NCBI GenBank assembly: GCA_035533075.1
Contig: DATLUO010000138.1
Location: forward strand, 1 to 64,000
Direction: 5' to 3'
DNA: 64,000 nucleotides
Source: Pirellulales bacterium
Lineage (GTDB): Bacteria > Planctomycetota > Planctomycetia > Pirellulales > JAICIG01
Shown piece by piece: positions 50,456 to 59,218 of the stretch. The notes below the pieces were generated by a model. The model searched no databases and was not told the origin of the DNA. It saw only the letters and a list, made by a program, of their open reading frames with translations. Position 1 is the stretch's first letter, and each line of letters begins with the position of its first letter. Made by a program: the position numbers and the translations under genes.

Positions 50456-51325
50456 TTACGTTTCCGTCTCCCCCACGCGCCGTCGAAGTTCAGCCAGTTC
50501 TTTCTCCAGTTTCTCTCTCTCGGCGGTGGCGCGGTCGCGCTCGGCGGCGGTCTGTCGAAGTCTCACTTCGGTCTGGCCCAGCTCCGCCGCGGTCTGGCCC
50601 AATTTGGCTTCGCTCTGGCCCAATTTGGCTTCGGTCTGGCCCAATTTGGCTTCAGTCTGGCCCAATCTGGCTTCGGTCTGGCCCAGTTTGGCTTCGGTCT
50701 GGCCCAGTTTGGCTTCGATCTGGAACTCGCGCTCCGGCGCTGTGGCAAGCCAGCGGCCCGCAGCCGGATCGTAAAGCCGAAGTTCCTTGCCGTGGCCTTC
50801 GAACTGCAAACCTAGCACTTCGCTGGGCAGCCGACCGTCGACAGCTTCGATCTCGACGTATTTGCCCTGCTGTAGCCGAAAGCCCTGCAGGGCCGGCTTG
50901 AGGTATTCGCCGTAGGGATCGAACAAGATGTACTCCGGAACCCCTAGAATGTCCTGATAGATCCGCTTCTTCTCGCCGGTGTCTTCCCCGCGAGTAGTGG
51001 CGCTGGTCAGCTCGATGACCAAGTCCGGGCCGCGGCCTTCCAACCAGACGAAGTACGCGTCGCGTTCTTTGTCTTTGGGCACGCCCAGTACCACAAAGAC
51101 GTCGGGCGAAACGTGTTTCAGCCGGTTGCCGGGCTCGTAGTAGATGAACATGTTGCCCGACACATAGGCCAGGGGGTCTTCGGCGAACCAGCGTTCCAAG
51201 ACGTCGATCATGGTCGTCAAGTTGCGGCGATGGACCGGGGTTTCGGCCATGGGACGACCGTCTCCAGTGGGATAGAAGTTGTCCGCATCGACGTCGGGCG
51301 GCCGCGGCAACGAGGTAAGGTGCAT
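50456..51325 (-). CDS. Uma2 family (DUF820) protein with heptad-repeat tail
   Basis: 289 residues. The Uma2 part has VSGNMFIYYEPGNRLKHVSP DVFVV, GPDLVIELTSATTRGEDTGE KKRIYQDILGVPEYILFDP (acidic strand E-L-T-S and Lys). After about residue 200 the chain becomes LGQTEAK-type heptads, about eight copies, then a charged coiled coil (AAERDRATAEREKLEKELAE LRRR). Such coiled tails occur on a subset of Uma2 proteins and suggest oligomerisation. AGGAG nine bases before ATG 51325 fixes the start. Confidence 0.88.
   Translation of the reverse strand: MHLTSLPRPPDVDADNFYPTGDGRPMAETPVHRRNLTTMIDVLERWFAEDPLAYVSGNMFIYYEPGNRLKHVSPDVFVVLGVPKDKERDAYFVWLEGRGPDLVIELTSATTRGEDTGEKKRIYQDILGVPEYILFDPYGEYLKPALQGFRLQQGKYVEIEAVDGRLPSEVLGLQFEGHGKELRLYDPAAGRWLATAPEREFQIEAKLGQTEAKLGQTEARLGQTEAKLGQTEAKLGQSEAKLGQTAAELGQTEVRLRQTAAERDRATAEREKLEKELAELRRRVGETET
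50566..50720 (-). repeat. 21-base tandem repeat within the Uma2 tail
   Basis: About seven to eight units of a 21-base sequence, on the plus strand written TCTGGCCCAATTTGGCTTCG with small changes. It encodes the LGQTEAK heptad array. Confidence 0.9.
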
Positions 51326-51597
51326 AGTATCGCGCTCCTGATGGCGGGGCGGATGCGGATTTTTGCCTTCTTTTGAGGGCGGCCGATGCGCCATCGCCAA
51401 GATAATCTGATTGTTGGCCACTTGGCGGCGACTGTCAATCATGGTGCCACTGGTGGAGTAGCTGCTATGACAAACTTGTCAAGCGCGCCGCTGACGTCGC
51501 GGCGATGCCCAGGTAGCGCCACCGCTCCGCCCATACAACCGGCCCCGCGGGTCCCCTCATTCAAGCCGCGTCGTTCCGCCCTCCGATCAATCGTGAT

Positions 51598-52032
51598 ATG
51601 AGGATGGCCGCACTGATGCTTGGCGTGGCGCTCGTTTCGTCGAGCGGTTGCTCGATCGTGTCGGGCTTTCATCGCGATTGGCAATGCTGCGCGTGTGCGC
51701 CGCACGGCGACAACCTGGGCGGCTGTTGGCAAGGTTGCTGGGACAGCCAATGCACCGGGCACCAAGGCAACTTGAAGGCCATCATCTGCCGCCAGGACCC
51801 GTGCCATTACGAGGCCCGTTTCCGCGGCACCTTCTTCAAGGTCATTCCCTTCCAATACAAAATGACGCTCACCGCCGTGCGGCACGACGATCATTTCGAC
51901 CTGCACGGGCAAAAAGACCTGGGCCGCCTGCTGGGCGTGTATCGCTTTCAGGGCCATGCCACGCCGACCGACTTTGTGGCCCATTACACCTCCCAGGACG
52001 ATCGGGGGCGGTTCGTCATGTCGCGGCGGTAG
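51598..52032 (+). CDS. small lipoprotein, unknown function
   Basis: 144 residues. MRMAALMLGVALVSSSGC is a lipoprotein signal with lipobox SSGC (C18). The mature part is Cys-rich (CCACAPHGDNLGGCWQGCWD) and ends with TSQDDRGRFVMSRR. ATG 51598 or 51604 may be the start. No family named; small envelope lipoproteins with this Cys-rich start and a beta-type tail are common in Planctomycetota. Confidence 0.65.
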   Translation: MRMAALMLGVALVSSSGCSIVSGFHRDWQCCACAPHGDNLGGCWQGCWDSQCTGHQGNLKAIICRQDPCHYEARFRGTFFKVIPFQYKMTLTAVRHDDHFDLHGQKDLGRLLGVYRFQGHATPTDFVAHYTSQDDRGRFVMSRR

Positions 52033-52125
52033 ATGCCCCGGCTTGCGATTTGCCGCCGGGTCTGCGACGATAAGGATGGGCGTGCGATTGATTTCTTTCC
52101 GCCCGTGGCCTCGTAGAGCCCGTCC

Positions 52126-52425
52126 ATGTCAACCAACGACGCAAACCGGGGCGCACCGCCCGAAAATCAACAATCCTATGCCGGGCTGATCGTGGTCTCG
52201 GCCATCGTTGGCTTGGGGGTCGTTTGGACCTATATCTTTTTCGGACCGAGCGGCCTTGGCTGGTGGGCCAAAGGCGCGGCCACGCTGGTGATCTTGTCCA
52301 TCATGATCGGGGCCTGGCGATGGCGGCAAAAACGCACCCAGCAGCAGCTTGCAGTGTTGCAGCGATGGGCTGAAGCCGGCGAGACGAGCGCCGCCCGCCG
52401 GCCCCCCAGGCCCGCCAATCGGTAG
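52126..52425 (+). CDS. small membrane protein
   Basis: 99 residues with two hydrophobic helices (AGLIVVSAIVGLGVVWTYIF and KGAATLVILSIMIGAWRW) and a basic C-terminal tail. No family or function recognised. It is short but follows the lipoprotein gene in the same direction and has a convincing two-helix pattern. Confidence 0.5.
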   Translation: MSTNDANRGAPPENQQSYAGLIVVSAIVGLGVVWTYIFFGPSGLGWWAKGAATLVILSIMIGAWRWRQKRTQQQLAVLQRWAEAGETSAARRPPRPANR

Positions 52426-52483
52426 ATCAAATCGCCAGGGCCAGGTGGCGCCCGGCGCCACGTGCCCGGTGGAGGGGATTTCG

Positions 52484-53140
52484 TTGGCCCTGCCTTCATT
52501 TCTCAATGCGCTCTATGAAACCGGCCGCGTACCGGTCGACGACCCAGAAGCGCCGCTGGAAACCCATGCCGGCGAAGCCGATGAGTTGCTGCTGGTTTTC
52601 GACGCACGGGCACGTAAGGAGTTGGCCCTCACCGCCCCGGAATATGTTCCCGACGCTGCACGTTGGGCGGCGACGCTCATGTATCGAGGTTGCCAGCTTC
52701 TCGTCTATCGAAAGCTCGACGGCCAGGCGGTCAAGCAGGCGTTGGGCATTGCCTGCCCGGCGCCGCTTTCACCGGGCGCCATCTATTCGGCCGACTTGGC
52801 TTTGCACTATTTGCGCGACCTGCTGACCATGGCCCGCACCGTGGCCGAGCAAGACGTGCTCGTGGCGGAATTGTTGTGCGTCGCCGCCGCCTGGCCGCTG
52901 TCGTCGATCGGCATTCCGCAACTCGCCGCGAACCAACTCGACCCAGCGGGCGCGGTTGCTTTGCCCGCAGACCTTCGCGTTTTTTGCTGGCCGCGAAGCC
53001 CAAGGCGATGTCAAAGCCCGTTTCGCCGGCGGCCAACTGCGCGAGCCAGTAGTCGTGGCCGCAATCGAGATGGCTGCGGCGCTGCCCAGAATGATTGGCC
53101 GGACGCTCATCAAACTGGCCCACGTTCGGCCTATCAACGA
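52484..53140 (+). pseudogene. unknown planctomycete protein, frameshifted in a T tract
   Basis: From TTG 52484 (GGAGGGG six bases upstream) the frame reads MALPSFLNALYETGRVPV and continues ARWAATLMYRGCQLLVYRK to LDPAGAVALPADLRVF. At TTTTTT (52980-52985) it breaks, while a neighbouring frame continues AGREAQGDVKARFAGGQLRE PVVVAAIEMAAALPRMIG. Removing one T restores a protein of about 210 residues. The second frame has no stop and runs into the ISP-type gene at 53253, so the true end is lost near 53140. A homopolymer error is possible. Confidence 0.55.
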
Positions 53141-53252
53141 ACGCACGGCTCCTGAGTCGGCGCGCGGTAGAGCGATGCGCACACCTGCTGGCCACCCGCC
53201 CCGCGCTCTGCTATCTTCATCCCATAACCACGCGACCACATCGGGGAAGATC

Positions 53253-53933
53253 ATGGCCAAGCGGGCGAAGCGCGCCGACGATGCCGCGCAGGCGGGCGAG
53301 GGGGCGACCGCCGTCCAGCGTGTGCTCCAGGAGTATCTCACCGAGTTGAACCAGATTCGCGCCACCGGCGCGGCCGTGGAAGAAACCTCGTACTACCCCG
53401 CCCTGGCCAATCTCTTCAACGCCGTCGGCCGCACCCTGAAACCCAAGGTCCGCTGCAACCTTCATCCGCGCAACCTGGGTGCCGGCATCCCCGACGGCGG
53501 ACTCTATACCGCCGACCAGTTTCAGCGGCAATCGGCCGGCCAGCCGAAGCCCGGGCAGCTCCCCAGCCGCGGCGCCATCGAGATCAAGGGAACGAAGCCC
53601 GACGCGATGGCCGTCGCCGACAGCCCACAAGTGGCCGGATACCTGAAGACCTACGGCATCGTGCTGGTCACGAACCTGCGCAGCTTCGTGATCGTCGATC
53701 GCGGTCCGGGCGGAAAGCCCACGCCGCGTGAAGCGTTTCACCTGGCGGCCAACGAGCAGGAGTTCTGGCGGCAGAAGGCCGCGCACCCGCGCGTCGCGGC
53801 CGACGAGCGGGGTCCGCAGTTTCTGGAGTTCGTCAAACGGGCCTGCCTGCACGCGGCGCCGCTGGCCAAGCCCAAGGACCTGGCCTGGTTCGTCGCCTCT
53901 TACGCCCGCGACGTCTGTGACATATCGCCGTAA
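53253..53933 (+). pseudogene. type ISP-like restriction-modification gene, truncated copy 1
   Basis: 226 residues: MAKRAKRADDAAQAGEGA, QEYLTELNQIRATGAAVEET SYYPALANLF, GIPDGGLYTADQF and RGAIEIKGTKPDAMA. The PD...ExK pair (residues about 79 and 113) marks the N-terminal nuclease-like domain. The match to copy 2 (about 95% in protein) stops at SYARD (53914), and a stop follows 19 bases later, leaving out the methyltransferase. The nuclease part might still be made. ATG 53253 is preceded by a sequence also found before copy 2. Confidence 0.75.
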
Positions 53934-53989
53934 TTGACGCCACCCAGTACAATGGTTGTGGGGCACAGGATGCGGTCGGCGAATGGGAA

Positions 53990-54466
53990 ATGATCGCGGG
54001 TCAATCATCGAGTTTTCACTGGCGGGAGAATCCGGCCGCGCAAGCGCGCACCATTGACGAAGCCGTTGCCATCGCAAGAGACGGCGGTGTCGACATACCG
54101 GAAGACGTTTCATTTTGGGTCGACGAGCTTGGCGAGCTGGGGCCCGACCGAACGGCTTGCGGGCCGCGGGTCGATAAACCCGATGAGGCGATCGTTTATT
54201 GGGCCGATTTGGTGCATGATAGGACCGGGAAAGTACCATTTCGTGTGTGGGAGGGCATCCTCAAGAGCGACGAAGCGATCGTCGCCGTCTTGGGGCATGA
54301 AATGTACGAGTTGCAGCGGCTACGGCCGTTGCTCAAGAGCGGAAAAACCACGATCGGCGAGTTCATTGCGATGACCTGTCCGGGCAATCCCGGCAACTTG
54401 CACGATCAGGCTTGGGAATTCGCGGATCGCTTAGTGGAGCAAATGCGGAAGGGAGGGCGAGAATGA
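53990..54466 (+). CDS. unknown protein with HExxE-like motif, cassette gene 1
   Basis: 158 residues. SFWVDELGELGPDRTACGPR, IVYWADLVHDRTGKVPFRVW EGI and the segment VLGHEMYELQRLRPLLKSG carry an HEMYE motif, followed by FIAMTCPGNPGNLHDQAWEF ADRLV. HExxE-type sites occur in metallopeptidase-like toxin domains, but I do not recognise the family. It lies between the two ISP-type copies and overlaps the next gene. Confidence 0.5.
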   Translation: MIAGQSSSFHWRENPAAQARTIDEAVAIARDGGVDIPEDVSFWVDELGELGPDRTACGPRVDKPDEAIVYWADLVHDRTGKVPFRVWEGILKSDEAIVAVLGHEMYELQRLRPLLKSGKTTIGEFIAMTCPGNPGNLHDQAWEFADRLVEQMRKGGRE

Positions 54467-54771
54467 TGCAAGAACTAGTCGACATGTACGAGAACGGTGC
54501 GATCACCGCCGACCATCTGGTGGTTGAATCGTTGCACAAGCTCAATCCCGCGGCCCCGGCCCTCGTGCTGGCGGCCTTACCGCAAGGTGTTCTCGAGCGG
54601 ATGCTCGCTTATGCCGAGAGCTACCGACCGGGGGCCATGAGAACGAACTACGGGCTTCCGCCCGCCCCCGACCAGGTTGCCGCCGCGCGACAATGGATCG
54701 AAGCGAATCTCACCGCGGCCAACGGCGACCACGGCATCCTGCCCAGGCCGGATCGCGCCGAGCGACACTAA
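54463..54771 (+). CDS. unknown small protein, cassette gene 2
   Basis: 102 residues from ATG 54463, overlapping the previous stop by four bases. Helical: MMQELVDMYENGAITADHLV VESLHKLNP, LVLAALPQGVLERMLAYAES and a C-terminal PDQVAAARQWIEANL. The overlap and position behind a possible toxin suggest an immunity or regulator role, by position only. Confidence 0.5.
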   Translation: MMQELVDMYENGAITADHLVVESLHKLNPAAPALVLAALPQGVLERMLAYAESYRPGAMRTNYGLPPAPDQVAAARQWIEANLTAANGDHGILPRPDRAERH

Positions 54772-54863
54772 CGCAAGTCGCGGTGGATCAATGGGCCGCT
54801 GGTCGCTCGCCCCGCGCTGTGCTATCTTAACCCCCAAACAAACCAGCGAATTGGGGGACGGTC

Positions 54864-56399
54864 ATGGCCAAGCGGGCGAAAAGCGCCGATGATGCCGCGC
54901 ATCTAGGCGACGGCTCGACGGCCGTCCAGCGCGTGCTCCAGGAGTATCTCACCGAGCTGAACCAGATTCGCGCCACCGGCGCCGCCGTGGAAGAAACGTC
55001 GTACTACCCCGCCCTGATCAATCTCTTCAACGCCGTCGGCCGAACGCTAAAACCGAAGGTCCGCTGCAACCTTCATCCGCGCAATCAGGGCGCCGGCATC
55101 CCCGACGGCGGACTTTATACCGCCGATCAGTTTCAACGGCAATCGGCCGGCGAGCCGAAGCCCGGCCAACTCCCCAGCCGCGGCGCCATCGAGGTCAAGG
55201 GAACGAAGCCCGACGTGATGGCCGTGGCCGACAGCCCGCAAGTGGCCGGATACCTGAAGACCTACGGCATCGTGCTGGTCACCAACCTGCGCAGCTTCGT
55301 GATCGTCGATCGCGGTCCCGGCGGAAAGCCGACGCCGCGTGAAGCATTCCACCTGGCGGCCAACGAGCAGGAGTTTTGGCGGCAGAAGGCCGCGCACCCG
55401 CGGGTCGCGGCCGACGAGCTGGGTCCGCAGTTTCTGGAGTTCGTCAAACGGGCCTGCCTGCACGCGGCGCCGCTGGCCAAGCCCAAGGACCTGGCCTGGT
55501 TCGTCGCCTCTTATGCGCGCGACGCCTTGGCCCGTGTCGAACGGCAAAAGGAGTTGCCCGCCTTGCAAGCGGTGCGCGCGGCGCTCGAAGAAGCGCTGGG
55601 CATGAAGTTCACCGACGAAAAGGGCGAGCACTTCTTTCGCTCGACGCTGGTGCAGACGCTGTTCTATGGCGTGTTCTCCGCCTGGGTCCGTTGGCACCGC
55701 GACAATCCGGGCACGGGCCAATACTCCGCCAGTCTGTTTGACTCTACGGCCGGCGGCACTTCCGCCGGCACGGGCGGCCCTCCGCCTGCCTTGAAATTCG
55801 ATTGGCAAAAGGCCGAGTGGTCGCTGCACGTGCCGTTCATCCGCGTGCTGTACGAAGAAGTGGCCAAGCCCAGCCGCTTGGGGCCGCTGGGCCTGGTCGA
55901 GCTGCTCGACTGGACGGCCGCCGCGCTCAACCGCGTGTCGCGCGGCGAGTTCTTTCAGTCGTTCGAAGACGAACATGCCGTGCAATACTTTTACGAGCCG
56001 TTCCTGGAAGCCTACGATCCCGACCTGCGCAAGGAGCTGGGCGTGTGGTATACGCCGCGCGAGATCGTAAAGTACCAGGTGGCGCGGGTCGATACCGTGC
56101 TGCGCGAGGAGCTCGACCTGGCCGACGGGCTGGCCGATCCGAACGTGGTGGTGCTCGATCCTTGTTGCGGCACCGGGGCGTATCTGGTCGAAGTCTTGCG
56201 ATCAATCGCGGCCACGCTGCGCGACAAGGGCGGCGACGCGCTGGTGGCCTCCGATCTGAAAGAGGCGGCCATGAACCGCGTGTTCGGCTTCGAGATCATG
56301 CCCGCCCCGTTCGTCGTCTCGCACCTGCAGCTTGGCCTGACGCTGCAATCGGCCGGCGTGCCGCTGGCCGAAAGCGAGCGCGTGGGCGTTTATCTCACG
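54864..56399 (+). pseudogene. type ISP-like restriction-modification gene, truncated copy 2
   Basis: About 511 homologous residues. N-terminal nuclease-like domain (GIPDGGLY, RGAIEVKGTK), helical linker, then the N6-adenine methyltransferase start: YFYEPFLEAYDPDLRKELGV WYTPREIVKY and motif I VVVLDPCCGTGAYLVEVL (about 430-447). It breaks after ERVGVYLT at 56399; the catalytic NPPY motif, target recognition and C-terminal parts are missing, replaced by unrelated sequence. So modification activity is lost. Copy 1 at 53253 repeats its first 222 residues. Confidence 0.8.
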
Positions 56400-56400
56400 A

Positions 56401-56643
56401 TATCACCTGCGCCTGAGCGACCACGAGATCGGCGGCCGGATGAACTTCCCGCCTGCTGAGGTGGCCAAAGCGCGCAAACGCCTCGGCCTGAAAGCCAATC
56501 CCCGCATGACGCCACGGTTGCGGGAGCGACCCACAGAGCAGCACGCCAAGCCCGACCCGCTCGCGGTCGCCCAGAAATGGGTGGAGGGGTTCGACCGGCT
56601 GACCATGACCCACCACAGCAAGCCGATCAAGCTCCCGACATAG
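56401..56643 (+). pseudogene. unidentified 3' gene fragment fused to the ISP break
   Basis: The frame YHLRLSDHEIGGRMNFPPAE VAKARKRLGLKANPRM to HHSKPIKLPT starts exactly where the ISP similarity stops and looks protein-like. A neighbouring frame continues PDIERLKANDIDQIGPESWR V*. It is probably the end of another gene brought in by deletion. No family recognised. Confidence 0.3.
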
Positions 56644-56686
56644 AGCGGCTCAAAGCCAACGACATCGACCAGATCGGGCCGGAGTC

Positions 56687-56863
56687 ATGGCGGGTTTAGC
56701 GGCGGCCCGGCAGGAATTGCGGCTCGCCCGGCGGCATTACCAGCAGGCTCTACGCGATTATCCCAGCCTGCCGCCCGATGACCGCGACGACCGGCTCAAG
56801 GCAGCGAGGGAGCGGCGGCAGGCGGCCGTCGAGCGGTACATGAAAACGCTTCGCGCCCATTGA
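56687..56863 (+). CDS. small helical hypothetical protein
   Basis: 58 residues: MAGLAAARQELRLARRHYQQ ALRDYPSLPPDDRDDRLKAA RERRQ then AAVERYMKTLRAH. A charged helix pair with a YPSLPPDD turn. No family recognised. GGAG lies very near ATG 56687. It may belong to the previous fragment's original locus. Confidence 0.35.
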   Translation: MAGLAAARQELRLARRHYQQALRDYPSLPPDDRDDRLKAARERRQAAVERYMKTLRAH

Positions 56864-56944
56864 TTCTGGCCACCGCGTTGCTATCCTGAATTCCAGTCGC
56901 GTACCGGCTCTGGTGCCGCTTCCCCTTAGTCTCACGAGAATCGC

Positions 56945-57751
56945 ATGGCGAACCCCCACACAGCCACCAAACCGACCCGAAGCACTCCAGCTGAGCCAAC
57001 GGCCCACCGATATCCGTCTAGCTTCCTCACGATGGTTGTTGCTCGCGTTGACTTCGCATCGCCCATTAATCTCCCCGAGGGAGGGCCACCACCGGGTATC
57101 TTGAAGCACATCACCCCCACCTTCCCCATCTACGAGGAGGAAGCAGAGGTTGATGCCACCTTTGCCGTCACCGGTGCCGGGGCTTCAGCATCGACCGGCC
57201 AACCGCGGAAAGTTTTCAAGTTTTGGTCGAAAGACCGCCAGAAAGTTGCCACTATTGCCCGTGATAATTTCTCCGTCGAATACAAAAAGTATCACTCATT
57301 CATCGCCCTCATGGGCGACTTCAATGCTCTGTTGACTCCGCTTAGTGGACGATTCAAGCAACTCCAGTCCAAGCGCCTGGGCCTACGGTATGTCAACACC
57401 ATCGAACCCGACAAAGACAACGCCCAACTTTACGACTGGACCAATTATTTCGTCGAGCCATTAACGACAACCTTCACCCTCGGCGATCCGAGCAACCTCA
57501 CCCGAAGCTTTCACGTCGTCGAACGCAATCACGGCGATTTCCGATCAAAACTTCAATACGGGATGGTAAACCCCAATTATCCCGCCATCATCAAAAAGAA
57601 GTCGTTCATCATTGACACCGACCACGTCAACCTCAATTTGCTCACCCCTAATGAGGTGCGGCAAGCCCTCCCCGATCTGCATTCCGCAGCAAAGACATTG
57701 TTCGAGTCATTGATTAAGGACGACCTCCGCGACCTCATGAACAAGCCATGA
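56945..57751 (+). CDS. TIGR04255-like protein, first gene of candidate defence operon
   Basis: 268 residues. SSFLTMVVARVDFASPINL near residue 25 is the VxxxxxRVDF-type strand that opens TIGR04255 proteins, followed by ITPTFPIYEEE, a KVFKFWSKDRQKVATIARDN F segment and YHSFIALMGDFNALLTPLSG. These proteins are sporadically distributed and often found near mobile or defence genes; function unknown. Codon use is less GC-rich than upstream genes. It overlaps the next gene by four bases. Confidence 0.65.
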   Translation: MANPHTATKPTRSTPAEPTAHRYPSSFLTMVVARVDFASPINLPEGGPPPGILKHITPTFPIYEEEAEVDATFAVTGAGASASTGQPRKVFKFWSKDRQKVATIARDNFSVEYKKYHSFIALMGDFNALLTPLSGRFKQLQSKRLGLRYVNTIEPDKDNAQLYDWTNYFVEPLTTTFTLGDPSNLTRSFHVVERNHGDFRSKLQYGMVNPNYPAIIKKKSFIIDTDHVNLNLLTPNEVRQALPDLHSAAKTLFESLIKDDLRDLMNKP

Positions 57752-58068
57752 CCGATCTGCCCGACCCCAACATTTTTACCCCTCAGCCAGCCCAAGAAAC
57801 TCCCCCAGGATTCGATGTCGCCAAAGCCATCCGCGAAGCCAGTGAACCTATTAGCGTCGGTCATTTCCCAGACAGCCTATTTGATGAGCTTACAAAAGCA
57901 GTAACAGTTCCTAGCCGCTTTGCTGAACTTATTCCGCAAGAAGAACCCCCTCTCGACTTGTCCGCGTATCCCGCCGGTAAGCCGCGCTACGACAACATCA
58001 GGGCGCGACTTTTTCTAACCCATGATAGGCACAACCAAACAACACGAACCCCGCATCTGTCAGGGTGA
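57748..58068 (+). CDS. unknown small protein, candidate defence operon gene 2
   Basis: 106 residues, Pro-rich, starting MTDLPDPNIFTPQPAQET. It begins inside the previous stop (ATGA overlap) and overlaps the next gene by 47 bases, which is a large overlap, so its end may be atypical. FDVAKAIREASEPISVGHFP and LPIPQEEPPLDLSAYPAG-like segments have no known family. Confidence 0.5.
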   Translation: MTDLPDPNIFTPQPAQETPPGFDVAKAIREASEPISVGHFPDSLFDELTKAVTVPSRFAELIPQEEPPLDLSAYPAGKPRYDNIRARLFLTHDRHNQTTRTPHLSG

Positions 58069-58606
58069 TATCCTCTCCGATGTTCATTACATCGAAGATG
58101 TCACTACCGACGGAGAATGGATCGACGTGAAGCGGATATTATTTCCCTACGTCATCGTCTTGACCCAGGATTGCGATCTACAGCAAGACCACGGCACACG
58201 ATGGCCCGCTGGGAAAGCTCCCACCACTCAAGACAAAAAACTCATCTCGGCCCTCCTCGCGCCGTTGTATAACGCCGAGCATGTTTTCGCCGGCGAGCAT
58301 CTGAGCGAGCTGAAAATGACCATGCAAACCATCAACAAAGGCAAGCATCCGGGAAAGACACTCGTTCAAAACAGCACCCCACGTTATCATTTTCTTGAAT
58401 TCGATGCGGGGGTCGAAATCGTCAATAGCGTCATCGACTTCAAGCATTACTTCTCGGTGAACATCGAACGACTGACACGCCACAAGGAGAAGCATTTCGT
58501 GTGCAAGGTTGACGCACTTTACCGCGAGGACATCTCGCAACGGTTTGCAGCGTTCCTGTCTCGAATCGGCCTCCCGAATCCGCACGATGCGGAACAGGCC
58601 GCCTAA
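58022..58606 (+). CDS. unknown protein with QDCD motif, candidate defence operon gene 3
   Basis: 194 residues. CQGDILSDVHYIE, ILFPYVIVLTQDCDLQQDHG and LISALLAPLYNAEHVFAGEH are protein-like and conserved in style: a TQDCDLxxD motif with Asp and Cys residues, then a basic mid part and FLEFDAGVEIVNSVIDFKHY FSV. I do not recognise a family. ATG 58022. It is the third gene of a compact operon. Confidence 0.6.
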   Translation: MIGTTKQHEPRICQGDILSDVHYIEDVTTDGEWIDVKRILFPYVIVLTQDCDLQQDHGTRWPAGKAPTTQDKKLISALLAPLYNAEHVFAGEHLSELKMTMQTINKGKHPGKTLVQNSTPRYHFLEFDAGVEIVNSVIDFKHYFSVNIERLTRHKEKHFVCKVDALYREDISQRFAAFLSRIGLPNPHDAEQAA

Positions 58607-58701
58607 TTCATTGATTCATTGCGCGAGTTGTCGCCAGCATGTCGGCTGAATCGTGAGGCCCCCAGGTAGCCCAATCCTTCACTGGTTGCGGAATCATAGC
58701 A

Positions 58702-59199
58702 TTGGCGGACCTTCAACAAATTGAGGCGCTAGCCGCTCAACTAAAGATGGATGTTTCGTCCGTTACGCTAGAACTCTACTGGGCGCTAGGCGAGGAGAGA
58801 ATTAATCGTGTAACGCCAGAGCCGACCCAATTCCACGAATGGCGCCGGCAAAAAGACGGCCTATTCAAGTTCTGGGGATACGCGAACTCCAAACTCGCCG
58901 TCCCGCTGAGCGCCGATGAGGTCCATGACATTTGGGATTGCATTGATCTAACACTCACGAAAAGGGTGCGAAGGGCATTCACGTTTCAAGATTATTTGAT
59001 CATCGCCGTGAGAGCCGACCAGAAATGTTATATTTGCAACCGGCGGCCACCAGAGGTCGCTTTGCACATCGACCATATTCTTCCAGTTTCGCGCGGCGGG
59101 ACGGACGCTCACTTCAATCTTCGATTCCTTTGCCAATTCCACAACATTAGCCGCGGGAACCGTTTCCGCTGGGCCGACGTTTGGCGAATAGTTACCTAA
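58702..59199 (+). CDS. HNH endonuclease
   Basis: 165 residues from TTG 58702 (ATG 58747 is an alternative). The C-terminal HNH fold has CYICNRRP (C109, C112), HIDHILPVSRGG with D124 and H125, N139, and FLCQFHN (C144, H147). The two CxxC/CxxH pairs are zinc ligands. The N-terminal 90 residues are helical and unrecognised. HNH enzymes in such settings act on DNA. It lies 95 bases after gene 3 and 19 before the DGQHR gene. Confidence 0.88.
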   Translation: MADLQQIEALAAQLKMDVSSVTLELYWALGEERINRVTPEPTQFHEWRRQKDGLFKFWGYANSKLAVPLSADEVHDIWDCIDLTLTKRVRRAFTFQDYLIIAVRADQKCYICNRRPPEVALHIDHILPVSRGGTDAHFNLRFLCQFHNISRGNRFRWADVWRIVT

Positions 59200-59218
59200 T
59201 CCCCATGAGGAACCACAT

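Noticed and set aside
50566-50720. Regular 21-base repeats considered as a CRISPR array
   Set aside because: Units are contiguous with no spacers and encode an in-frame heptad coiled coil.
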